From assembly GCA_943371245.1 (NCBI GenBank), contig CALRTY020000008.1, positions 53,949-117,948 of the forward strand: a stretch of 64,000 nucleotides of DNA. The letters run 5' to 3'. Shown one piece after another: positions 10,607 through 18,757 of the stretch. Numbering within the stretch: the first letter of the stretch is position 1; each line of letters opens with the position of its first letter. Source of the stretch: UBA5018 sp947463165. Its GTDB lineage: Bacteria > Cyanobacteriota > Cyanobacteriia > PCC-6307 > Cyanobiaceae. The translations under genes and the position numbers were made by a program. The notes under the pieces are model-generated. The model had not been told where the DNA came from, did not search any database, and saw nothing but the letters and a program-made list of their open reading frames with translations.

Positions 10607-11175
10607 CTCATTGGCTGCGGATCCTCCACTAGCTGACCATGCTCCAGGTGCCAAAAGCCAGCGTTAGCTGCATCCCCCCACCAAAACCGCCAGCCCCACA
10701 CCAACTCAAGCGCCCTGGGCGGCCACTGAACAGCACAGCCCTGGCGAGGAGCAGGGGCAGGTGGCACATACCGCTGCTATCTAATCGTCACCGAACAAGC
10801 AGGGGGTGACTTGCAGGGGGGACATCTTGCAGCAGGGGGGGGGGTTACATCGGGGTGATTTTGCAGAGGGGGAAGTATGCAGCGGGATAATTTCGCAACA
10901 AATGAAGCCAAATACTAGGATATCGAACAGCCCTTTGGGGCGATGCACCGAGGAACATACCGTGCCCAGCGGCCATAAAAACAACCGCTTAATGAAAGGC
11001 ACCAGGGAGCTCACCTTGTTCAGTGGCTACGCAAGCAGCCCTAGCAATTCACCCAGGCTTACCTATCATCCAGCGGCGCAACCGATACAGCAGCGCTACG
11101 GATATAACGGTGGCACTGATCCAGGGGCGCAACTGATACAGCCGTGGCACTGGTAAGAGCACCCGCCTCGTCCCC
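10607..11175. other. Long intergenic region with a G-run cluster
   Basis: No supported gene. The left part contains the G-rich block described separately. The right part, around 11080-11150, has short imperfect repeats of the type GGCGCAACYGATACAG (two copies about 50 bp apart). Confidence 0.45.
10802..10872 (+). other. G-run cluster, possible G-quadruplex
   Basis: Five runs of at least four G occur within 71 bp: 10802-10806, 10816-10821, 10835-10844, 10852-10855 and 10868-10872. TTGCAG precedes several of them. The spacing satisfies the usual four-run quadruplex pattern on the plus strand. No gene start is adjacent. Confidence 0.5.
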
Positions 11176-11577
11176 TTGTCTACCCGCGCCGTTTATAGCT
11201 TCATCGGTTTTCCATCAGCTAATTTTCCATCAGCTGATGGAAAATTAGCTGAAGAGTTCCACTATTACCTTCACCATGATGGCTATCCCAGCGGTGCGGC
11301 CTGGCGTTTTGCGGCAGCCCTGCGGCAAAGCGGCACTGCCTCTGCTTTTCTTGGCGCCTTCCTGAGCAGCCAGCCCCAGGCAGAAGCACTGGCCAGGGTG
11401 GAGCAGGCCGCCGACGCCGAATACTGCTACCGCTTGCAGCTAATGTCCAGCGCCGATCCGCAGCTGCAGGTGCAGTGCTGGCGGCGCATCCCAGGTGGGG
11501 GCAGCTGGCATTGCCACTGCGGGCCGATGGCGCTGGCGGCGTTCATTCAGCGGTTTCCACCTGAAGATCAGCATTAA
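11176..11577 (+). CDS. Hypothetical protein of a small YKHHDGYP-type family
   Basis: The protein starts at a TTG with MSTRAVYSF and contains YYLHHDGYPSGAAWRFAAAL, then AFLGAFL, and EYCYRLQL. This matches the layout of a small cyanobacterial/phage family (about 110-130 residues) in which an N-terminal strand is followed by H-x-H-x-D-G-Y-P and an alpha-helical segment. Function is unknown. A perfect 38-bp palindrome encodes residues about 14-26, exactly between the first strand and the HHDGYP motif, so this part is probably an insertion. The TTG start has no strong ribosome binding site. Confidence 0.6.
   Translation: MSTRAVYSFIGFPSANFPSADGKLAEEFHYYLHHDGYPSGAAWRFAAALRQSGTASAFLGAFLSSQPQAEALARVEQAADAEYCYRLQLMSSADPQLQVQCWRRIPGGGSWHCHCGPMALAAFIQRFPPEDQH
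11215..11252. repeat. Perfect 38-bp palindrome inside a coding frame
   Basis: The sequence TCAGCTAATTTTCCATCAG is followed immediately by its exact reverse complement, with no loop, centred between 11233 and 11234. Part of the left arm (TTTTCCATCAGCT) is also repeated directly just upstream. It is read through in frame by the small gene starting at 11176. Confidence 0.9.
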
Positions 11578-11769
11578 TCACCTGGCCATTAACCAGCCCA
11601 ATATTAACCAAATAACTGTAACTACCCATTTCACAAGCTGATCAGATCCGGCGCGCGATGTGGTGGTGGTGGGTAGGCGTTCAGGTTGTTCATATCTGTC
11701 AAACCACGCACTTTTGCAAGCGAAACATCCTGGCTCCCGATCATTTGTCAGGCAAACCACATACCCCCA

Positions 11770-13062
11770 TCATTTCCCAAGCAAAGTGTCCACCGACTGC
11801 GATTCAGAGGCCGTGCTCGAATAAACCTTGGAACCCCTGGGATAAACAGTGACAATTTCCAAGCGTTCATCATAACGATATGGCAAAGCCCCTGGCTTAA
11901 CTATTTGTGATTTAGCCCTTCTGTAGGCCGCCGCCTTGGCCTCAATAGCATCTTGAATATTATTGATACGCTCAACTTCGCCAGGGTGCGAATCGCCGAC
12001 AGCGGCTATTGGCTTGTAGCTGCCACGGTGCAGGGTCGCGATTACATCAATACAGCCCTTGGGATTAATGCCAGCATTCGCCAAGAATTCAACGGCCATG
12101 GAATCCGATTCATACTCATGAGACCTGGAAGTCTCACTCATTTTTGCGTTAACCTCGCCAAGATAGCTATTTACGTCTACCATTGTTCTCTTGACAAGCT
12201 GACCTGGCAGCCCATCCATCTGGCCCAGGGATGATGCCACTTGAGGCGCCAGGTTGGCGGCTTGCTGCATCAATTGCGAAAACATTATATTGCCAGCATT
12301 TTGATCGTTGGCTATACGGGAAGCGAGGACCTGGTTTTGAAAATTAGCGTTAGCTGCAGCAGAATAGTTGCCAGCGCCTGAATTAAGACCAGCACTCGCC
12401 GCATTAAGACCGATGGCCACGACACTCCAAAACTGCTGAGATTCATTTGCTCGTTTTGCATTTGCCACAGCGGCTGAGATTTTTTCGGCTGCTTCGTTGT
12501 TAAATTGATCTAGAGCCTGCCGCTTCAGCTTGGTATGATCTTTATGAAGGTGAGCTAGTTCATGGGCAATTACACAGGACTTGCCTTCTATGTTATTCGC
12601 GAGGGCGTCATACAAGGCCCTGTTGATGACTATTCTATTATTGGCGCTTGTCGCATAGGCGTTTAAATCTGGAGTTTGAGCCGCAGCCACCTGAAGCGCC
12701 CAGATCATTAGATTATCTTCTTTGCTTACATTTGGAAGATTTGCAGCGATACCGCAAAGGGCATTTTCACCAATGAGCTGCTTACACGTTTGCTCGTCCA
12801 AGCTTCTCACCGCAATTGAAGCATTCTGCTTTATCGCTGGGTTAGCACTCATCAAGCGATCCAGTATTCGATAAGCCGGATAAAGATCTCGCGTAAGCTT
12901 GGCCTTTGCACCCTCGTAAACCCTCGTCGATGCAGTGGCTGATTGCGGCGAATTTTGCCGAGCATTTGCAAAGGCTTCAATCGGCACGCAAGCCAGTGAA
13001 AGCAGAGAAAAAGCCACGAATATTCCCCTCAGATTCAAGTCAAGTGTGTTCAGCTTGAACAT
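11770..13062 (-). CDS. Secreted M48-family metallopeptidase
   Basis: After an N-terminal signal peptide (hydrophobic residues about 12-33, ending near AFA) the protein has the zinc motif HELAH at residues 167-171 and HEYESD at about 315-320, supplying the third zinc ligand as in M48 peptidases. The region between is unusually long and rich in Ala/Asn, with a helical hydrophobic insert (about 205-240). A C-terminal GDSHPGEVERINN block follows, as in M48 (S-x-H-P-x-x-x-R). It is probably periplasmic and involved in envelope protein turnover. Start is the ATG at 13062. The gene is lower in GC than its neighbours, possibly acquired. Confidence 0.85.
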   Translation of the reverse strand: MFKLNTLDLNLRGIFVAFSLLSLACVPIEAFANARQNSPQSATASTRVYEGAKAKLTRDLYPAYRILDRLMSANPAIKQNASIAVRSLDEQTCKQLIGENALCGIAANLPNVSKEDNLMIWALQVAAAQTPDLNAYATSANNRIVINRALYDALANNIEGKSCVIAHELAHLHKDHTKLKRQALDQFNNEAAEKISAAVANAKRANESQQFWSVVAIGLNAASAGLNSGAGNYSAAANANFQNQVLASRIANDQNAGNIMFSQLMQQAANLAPQVASSLGQMDGLPGQLVKRTMVDVNSYLGEVNAKMSETSRSHEYESDSMAVEFLANAGINPKGCIDVIATLHRGSYKPIAAVGDSHPGEVERINNIQDAIEAKAAAYRRAKSQIVKPGALPYRYDERLEIVTVYPRGSKVYSSTASESQSVDTLLGK

Positions 13063-13544
13063 TTTGGCTTCACCGAGGGGCCGATTTCGGGGGCAGCATA
13101 TGGAAGTCACCGCCTGGCTGTCTACTATCAAGTCGTAACTCCGTAGCACTTACCGGTGGAGGCCCGGAGAATTCGCCTGCTCCCGGCTGAACGGGAGGAT
13201 CGGACTTGCGCCTTTGACCCCCCAGCAGCGCCAGGGCTTGATGGAGCTGGTCTCCAGGAGTTGAATGACGACCGCCCTGCCGTTGGCTGTGGGATGGTGG
13301 AGATAGTGGTATGGGAGGAGAGGAGAGCAGAGGGGAGGGCTGTTCTCGATCCTGTCCTGATCCCCGAAATCCTGCGCGTCGACCAGCAGGTTGATGTCAA
13401 GGCCGGAGCGCATCAGATGTCAGCACCCTGCAGCTACGGTGCTGTTATCCGTGACTGAACCAGCTCACACCCCCCAGGCTCCGGACCCGCTGGGAGCTGC
13501 GCCCGCGCAGCGGGCCTAGGCCCTCAAGTTGAAGTCAACTATCC
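13063..13544. other. Intergenic region without a recognised gene
   Basis: Two minus-strand frames of 87-90 codons overlap here. One (13150-13413) reads LLVDAQDFGDQDRIE and has a normal-looking N-terminus but no family I recognise; it may be a decayed gene. The sequence just before 13545 carries GTTGAAGTCAAC, a short palindrome near the start of the GH57 gene. Confidence 0.35.
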
Positions 13545-15044
13545 ATGAGCCAATTTGTGAGTCACCAATCCCTGCCGCCGATCGCTGGCTCTGAAGCCGA
13601 AATTCTGGCCTTGATGCAACAGGCCGGCCCGTTGTTTCTGCCGCGCACCAATCTCCACCTGGATCAGATCCGCTCTGGCTTTGCCTGTGCGCTCCACATG
13701 CACCAGCCCACAATTCCAGCCGGCGCGCAGGGAGAACTGATCTCCCACCTGCAGTACATGCTGGAGCACCCCGGCGAGGGCGATAACCACAATGCCGAAC
13801 CATTTGCCCAGTGCTACAGGCGCCTGGCCAAGATCATTCCCCAGCTGATTCAGGAAGGCTGCAATCCCCGGATCATGCTGGATTATTCTGGCAATCTGCT
13901 CTGGGGTGTTGAGCAGATGGGTCGCCACGACATTCTCGATGCCCTGAAATTCCTCGCCTGTGATTCCTCCATGCAACCGCATGTGGAATGGCTGGGCAGC
14001 TTCTGGAGCCACGCTGTAGCCCCCTCCACGCCGATTCCCGATCTAAAGCTGCAGATCCTGGCCTGGCAGCACCAGTTCGCGGCCCTATTTGGCCGAGAAG
14101 CCCTGCAACGGGTGAAGGGGTTCTCGCCACCGGAAATGCACCTACCAAATCACCCCGACACCCTCTATGCCTTAGTGAAGGCTCTGCAAGAGTGTGGCTA
14201 CCGCTGGCTGCTGGTGCAGGAGCACAGCGTCGAAAATTTTGATGGTTCCAGCCTGCGCCAGGAGCAGAAGTTCATCCCCCAGCAGCTCGTGGCCCGCAGC
14301 TCCAACGGCGAGGAGGCCACCATCTTGGCGTTGATCAAAACCCAGGGTTCCGATACCAAGCTGGTGGGTCAGATGCAGCCCTACTACGAGGCCCTGGGGC
14401 TGGGCCGCCAAACCCTGGGCGACCGCATGATTCCGTCATTGGTGGCGCAGATTGCCGACGGCGAGAACGGCGGCGTGATGATGAATGAGTTTCCGCCTGC
14501 CTACATCCAGGCCCATCGCCGCATTGCGAACCAGGCAGGCGACAGCAACGCCGCAATGGCAACCAACGACACGGTGGCAAGTAATGAAACGGTGGCGATC
14601 AACGGTACGGAATACCTGGAGCTGCTGGAGGCTGCCGGGGTGCAAGACAGTGACTACCCGCAGATTCAGGCGGTGCAGCAACATAAACTCTGGCAACAGG
14701 TGGGCAGCCAGCCCAGCGCTGAATCCGTGCAGGCGGCGATCGCCCAGCTCAAGGCCAGCGATTCCAGCTTCTCGATGGCCGGCGCCTCCTGGACCAACAA
14801 CCTCAGCTGGGTGGAGGGCTACGCCAACGTGCTGGAGCCAATGAACCAGCTCAGTGCCCGGTTTCACCAGGTATTTGACCCCCTGGTGGCCCAGGATCCA
14901 AGGGTAACCAGCAGCCGCCACTATCAAGAAGCACTGCTATACCTGCTGCTGCTGGAAACCAGTTGCTTCCGCTACTGGGGGCAAGGCACCTGGACCGATT
15001 ACGCCAGCGAGATCCACAGGCGTGGCATAGCCGCGATCGGCTAG
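13545..15044 (+). CDS. Glycoside hydrolase family 57-type protein
   Basis: The protein matches cyanobacterial GH57-like proteins closely: HMHQPTIPAGAQGELISHLQ, EHPGEGDNHNA, MLDYSGNLLWG, the WGxMWGHAV-type block (here FWSHAVAPSTPIPD), GFSPPEMHLPNHPD and YRWLLVQEHSVE. GH57 enzymes act on alpha-glucans (amylases, branching enzymes, 4-alpha-glucanotransferases) with a retaining Glu/Asp pair. The substrate of this subgroup is not known. Residues about 325-350 (repeated NDTVASNETVAINGT) are low-complexity and likely a linker before a helical C-terminal domain. Length 499 residues. Confidence 0.85.
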   Translation: MSQFVSHQSLPPIAGSEAEILALMQQAGPLFLPRTNLHLDQIRSGFACALHMHQPTIPAGAQGELISHLQYMLEHPGEGDNHNAEPFAQCYRRLAKIIPQLIQEGCNPRIMLDYSGNLLWGVEQMGRHDILDALKFLACDSSMQPHVEWLGSFWSHAVAPSTPIPDLKLQILAWQHQFAALFGREALQRVKGFSPPEMHLPNHPDTLYALVKALQECGYRWLLVQEHSVENFDGSSLRQEQKFIPQQLVARSSNGEEATILALIKTQGSDTKLVGQMQPYYEALGLGRQTLGDRMIPSLVAQIADGENGGVMMNEFPPAYIQAHRRIANQAGDSNAAMATNDTVASNETVAINGTEYLELLEAAGVQDSDYPQIQAVQQHKLWQQVGSQPSAESVQAAIAQLKASDSSFSMAGASWTNNLSWVEGYANVLEPMNQLSARFHQVFDPLVAQDPRVTSSRHYQEALLYLLLLETSCFRYWGQGTWTDYASEIHRRGIAAIG

Positions 15045-15132
15045 CTAGCCACCGGTTTCAGTGATCTCCCGGTGGCGCTAATCGGCTCCACAGGCCTCAG
15101 GGCAATAGCCACTCAGCCAGGGTTAACTGCAT

Positions 15133-15636
15133 TCAGCCCAATCTCAGATCCTCAAGTAGCAGAGCGAGGGTTTCGCTCAGTTGCAGTCGGTTGAGGGGGG
15201 AATCGGCGAGGAGGAATCGGCATTGCGTAGCAGCAAGTCGAGCTTGGATTCGAGCTTGGCGAGCCGTGCGTTCTCGATCTTCAGCTGTTCGGTCTCGCTC
15301 CTCAGCCGCTCGGATTCTCTGCTCGATTCGATCGCGCTCAGCTGCGCATCGACCGTTGGATGCCAATTTAAATTCGCCAAAAAGCGCCGCCAAGGCGGCA
15401 AAGAGGAGAGAAATTCCGATTTGCTGATTAACCTGGATGCTGCCGTAGGCGGGGATGTCGACATGGCTGTAGGACGTAAAGAAGGTAATCAGGAGAATCA
15501 GGGTGCCGGCCAGCAGTGCAGCCAATCCGGCTCGATCCAGCCAGGGGAATGGTTCTTTCTGAGCAAGACCAATAGCTTCCACCATCACCGTAACAAGCCC
15601 GACATCGAACTGATCTAATAGTACGCACGTATGCAT
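15133..15636 (-). CDS. Membrane-anchored coiled-coil protein, array copy 1 (167 aa)
   Basis: The protein starts MHTCVLLDQFD, has two membrane helices (AGLAALLAGTLILLITFF and QIGISLLFAALAALFGEF), then a highly charged helix (AAERDRIEQRIRAAEERD and onward) predicted to be a coiled coil, ending NRLQLSETLALLLEDLRLG. No database family is recognised. It is one of four tandem paralogues. This copy carries one extra heptad compared with copy 4. The start is set at the shared MHTC; upstream in-frame codons are not conserved at the protein level. It is first in the array from the left and downstream in transcription order. Confidence 0.75.
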   Translation of the reverse strand: MHTCVLLDQFDVGLVTVMVEAIGLAQKEPFPWLDRAGLAALLAGTLILLITFFTSYSHVDIPAYGSIQVNQQIGISLLFAALAALFGEFKLASNGRCAAERDRIEQRIRAAEERDRTAEDRERTARQARIQARLAATQCRFLLADSPLNRLQLSETLALLLEDLRLG

Positions 15637-16081
15637 CGATGTGGCCTGCGTGGAATCGCGGATCGCTAGGGGGTTCGCCGCTGGCGGTGAGGGAGGAGCT
15701 GGTGGAAATTGAGCTGACCAGGGGCTGACCTGGGACTGGCCTGACGGCAGCAAACAGGGCCTGACCAGTGCCAGAGCACAGTTGGTGCTGCGGAGATAGA
15801 TGCCACTACCGCCTAAGCGCCTCGCCTGGGATGGCACTCAACAGCCGGCCCGCCATCAGCCCCTGCTGCCGCCAGCACAGCCCACAGGAAAAGCGGGCCA
15901 AGGCCATACACATCTCACCATCCAATGTTTACAATCAAATACTTATCATCAAAAAACTGCAGTCCTTGAAGCCCAAGACATCGGTCTTTTTCGAGATAGT
16001 CCACCAGACCAGTATTCTCCGGGAACAGTTTTGGTCGTTTAAATAAATTAGCTGGGGCTTTACCGCCCAGCTCAGCTGGGT

Positions 16082-16606
16082 TCAGCTCAATCTCAGATCC
16101 TCAAGTAGCAGGGCGAGGGTTTCGCTCAGTTGCAGTCGGTTGAGGGGGGAATCGGCGAGGAGGAATCGGCATTGCGCAGCAGCAAGTCGAGCTTGGATTC
16201 GAGCTTGGCGAGCCGTGCGTTCTCGATCCTCAGCTGTTCGGTCTCGCTCCTCAGCCGCTCGGTTTCGCTCCTCAGCTGCTCGGATTCTCTGCTCGACTCG
16301 ATCGCGCTCAGCTGCGCATCGACCGTTGGATGCCAATTTAACTTCGCCAAAAAGCGCCGCCACGGCGGCAATGAGGAGAGAAATTCCGATTTGCTGATTA
16401 ACCTGGATGCTGCCCTGGGCGGGGATGTCGACATGGCTGTAAGACGTAAAGAAGGTAATCAGGAGAATCAGGGTGCCGGCCAGCAGTGCAGCCAAGCCGG
16501 CTCGATCCAGCCAGGGGAATGGTTCCTTCTGAGCAAGACCAATAGCTTCCACCATCACCGTAACAAGCCCGCCATCGAACTGATCCAATAGTACGCACGT
16601 ATGCAT
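16082..16606 (-). CDS. Membrane-anchored coiled-coil protein, array copy 2 (174 aa)
   Basis: It has the same architecture as copy 1: MHTC start, two membrane helices, C-terminal coiled coil. The coil contains AEERNRAAEERDRTAEDRE, i.e. two more heptads than copy 4, encoded by 21-bp in-frame steps. The intergenic DNA on both sides is also shared between copies, so the duplicated unit is gene plus flank. Confidence 0.75.
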   Translation of the reverse strand: MHTCVLLDQFDGGLVTVMVEAIGLAQKEPFPWLDRAGLAALLAGTLILLITFFTSYSHVDIPAQGSIQVNQQIGISLLIAAVAALFGEVKLASNGRCAAERDRVEQRIRAAEERNRAAEERDRTAEDRERTARQARIQARLAAAQCRFLLADSPLNRLQLSETLALLLEDLRLS

Positions 16607-17039
16607 CGATGTGGCCTCCGTGGAATCGCGGATCGCCAGGTGGATCGCCGCTGGCTACGAGGGAGGAGCTGGTGGAAATTGAGCTGACCAGGGGCTGACC
16701 TGGCGACAGCAGGGCTTAGCCAATGACAGGGTGCGGTTGATGGCCTGGATGCCGCTGACACTGTCGTGTAAGCATCTTGCCTGTGATTGCACTCAACAGC
16801 CGGCCCGCAATCAGCTCCTGATGCCACCAGCGCAGCCCACAAAAAACCGAGCCAAGGCCATACACATCTCACCATCCAATGCTTACTATCAAATGCTTAC
16901 CATCAATAAGCCACATCCCTTGCGACCCGAATGTATAGGTCTTTTCGAGATAGTCCACCAGGCCAGGAGCCTATGGGAACAGGTTTTGGGAGTTTAAATT
17001 AACAGCCTTTGGCTTATTAGCTGCCAGGATTAGCTGCGT

Positions 17040-17585
17040 TCAGCCCAATCTCAGATCCTCCAGCAGCAGGGCCAGGGTTTCGCTCAGTTGCAGTCGGTTG
17101 AGGGGGGAATCGGCGAGGAGGAATCGGCATTGCGCAGCAGCAAGTCGAGCTTGGATTCGAGCTTGGCGAGCCGTGCGTTCTCGATCCTCAGCTGTTCGGT
17201 TTCGTTCCTCAGCTGTTCGGTCTCGCTCTTCAGCTGTTCGGTTTCGCTCCTCAGCCGCTCGGATTCTCTGCTCGATTCGATCGCGCTCAGCTGCGCATCG
17301 ACCGTTGGATGCCAATTTAACTTCGCCAAAAAGCGCCGCCAAGGCGGCAAAGAGGAGAGAAATTCCGATTTGCTGATTAACCTGGATGCTGCCCTGGGCG
17401 GGGATGTCGACATGGCTGTAAGACGTAAAGAAGGTAATCAGGAGAATCAGGGTGCCGGCCAGCAGTGCAGCCAATCCGGCTCGATCCAGCCAGGGGAATG
17501 GTTCCTTCCGTGCAAGACCAATAGCTTCCACCATCATCGTAACAAGCCCGCCATCGAACTGATTCAATAGTACGCACGTATGCAT
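17040..17585 (-). CDS. Membrane-anchored coiled-coil protein, array copy 3 (181 aa)
   Basis: This is the longest copy, with three extra heptads (RNRTAEERDRTAEERN then RTAEDRE). Membrane segments are nearly identical to copies 1 and 2. The MHTC start is at 17585; the DNA upstream is conserved and could be read for another 68 codons, but the translated extension is not conserved among copies. Confidence 0.75.
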   Translation of the reverse strand: MHTCVLLNQFDGGLVTMMVEAIGLARKEPFPWLDRAGLAALLAGTLILLITFFTSYSHVDIPAQGSIQVNQQIGISLLFAALAALFGEVKLASNGRCAAERDRIEQRIRAAEERNRTAEERDRTAEERNRTAEDRERTARQARIQARLAAAQCRFLLADSPLNRLQLSETLALLLEDLRLG

Positions 17586-17996
17586 CGATGTGGCCTCCGT
17601 GGAATCGCGGACCGCTAGGGGGTTCGCCGCTGGCGGTGAGGGAGGAGCTGATGGAAATTGAGCTGACCAGGGGCTGACCTGGCGACAGCAGGGCTTAGCC
17701 AATGACAGGGTGCGGTTGATGGCCTGGATGCCGCTGACGCTGTCGTGTAAGCGTCTCGCATGTGATGGCACTCGACAGGCAGCCCGCAATCAGCTCCTGA
17801 TGCCGCTAGCGCAGCCCACAAAAAACCGAGCCAAGGCCATACACATCTCACCATCCAATGCTTACTATCAATAAGCCAAAGCCCTTGGGAGCCGAATGCA
17901 TAGGTCTTTTCGAGATAGTCCACCAGGCCAGGAGCCTGTGGGAGCAGGTTTTGGGAGTTTAAATTAAATAGCCTGTGGCTTATTAGCCGCCAGGGT

Positions 17997-18479
17997 TCAG
18001 CTCAACCTCAGATCCTCCAGCAGCAAGGCCAGGGTTTCGCTCAGTTGCAGTCGGTTGAGGGGGGAATCGGCGAGGAGGAATCGGCATTGCGCAGCAGCGA
18101 GTCGAGCTTGGATTCGAGCTTGGCGAGCCGTGCGTTCTCGCTCCTCAGCTGCTCGGATTCTCTGCTCGATTCGATCGCGCTCAGCTGCGCATCGACCGTT
18201 GGATGCCAATTTAACTTCGCCAAAAAGCGCCGCCAGGGCGGCAAAGAGGAGAGAAATTCCGATTTGCTGATTAACCTGGATGCTGCCGTAGGCGGGGATG
18301 TCGACATGGCTGTAGGAGCTAAAGAAGGTAATCAGAAGAATCAGGGTGCCGGCCAGCAGAGTAGCCAATCCGGCTCGATCCAGCCAGGGGAATGGTTCCT
18401 CCTGCGCAAGACCAATAGCTTCCTCCATCACCGTAACCAGCCCGCCATCGAACCAATCTAATAGTACGCACGTATGCAT
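17997..18479 (-). CDS. Membrane-anchored coiled-coil protein, array copy 4 (160 aa)
   Basis: This is the shortest copy: the coil goes directly AAEERERTARQ with no extra heptad. Its start at 18479 faces the LRR-Roc-COR-TIR gene (start 18758) across about 280 bp, so both could be controlled from one divergent promoter region. Its N-terminus reads LLDWFDGGL where the other copies read LLDQFD or LLNQFD. Function is unknown; a role as membrane partner of the neighbouring signalling protein is only a guess from position. Confidence 0.75.
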   Translation of the reverse strand: MHTCVLLDWFDGGLVTVMEEAIGLAQEEPFPWLDRAGLATLLAGTLILLITFFSSYSHVDIPAYGSIQVNQQIGISLLFAALAALFGEVKLASNGRCAAERDRIEQRIRAAEERERTARQARIQARLAAAQCRFLLADSPLNRLQLSETLALLLEDLRLS

Positions 18480-18757
18480 CGATGTGGCCTGCGTGGAATC
18501 GCGGATCGCCAGGGGGTTCGCCGTTGGCTACGAGGGAGGAGCTCGCTGGCCACTACCGCCTAAGCGTCTCGCCTGGGATGGCAATCAACAGCCGGCCCGC
18601 CATCAGCTCCTGATGCCTCCAGCACAGCCAACAAAAACCTAGCCAAGGCCATAATCTGCTTACTATCAAATGCTCACAATCAAAGAAGTCGCAACCCTTG
18701 GGGCCCAATGCACAAGCTTGACCCATTCTAAGCTCGCTGACGTGCCGAAAGTTGGAG

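Larger units (their letters stand above)
15133..18720. repeat. Four tandem ~950-bp units, each a gene plus flanking DNA
   Basis: The stop codons of the four paralogues are 949, 958 and 957 bp apart. Each unit repeats the intergenic landmarks ATAGTACGCACGTATGCATC, CCAGGGGCTGACCTG, CATACACATCTCACCATCCA and GAGATAGTCCACCAG. A fifth, partial flank without the gene is seen at about 18550-18700. Between units, more than 400 bp is non-coding and has no other gene. Confidence 0.9.

Noticed and set aside
13150..13413. Minus-strand 87-codon frame (LLVDAQDFGDQDRIE), possible transposase or decayed gene
   Set aside because: No motif or inverted repeats of an insertion sequence could be found.
15181..18461. 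Plus-strand open frames (138-160 codons) running antisense through all four coiled-coil paralogues
   Set aside because: They are conserved only because indels are multiples of 21 bp. Their composition is Ser-rich and low complexity, while the minus frame has membrane helices and a regular heptad pattern.
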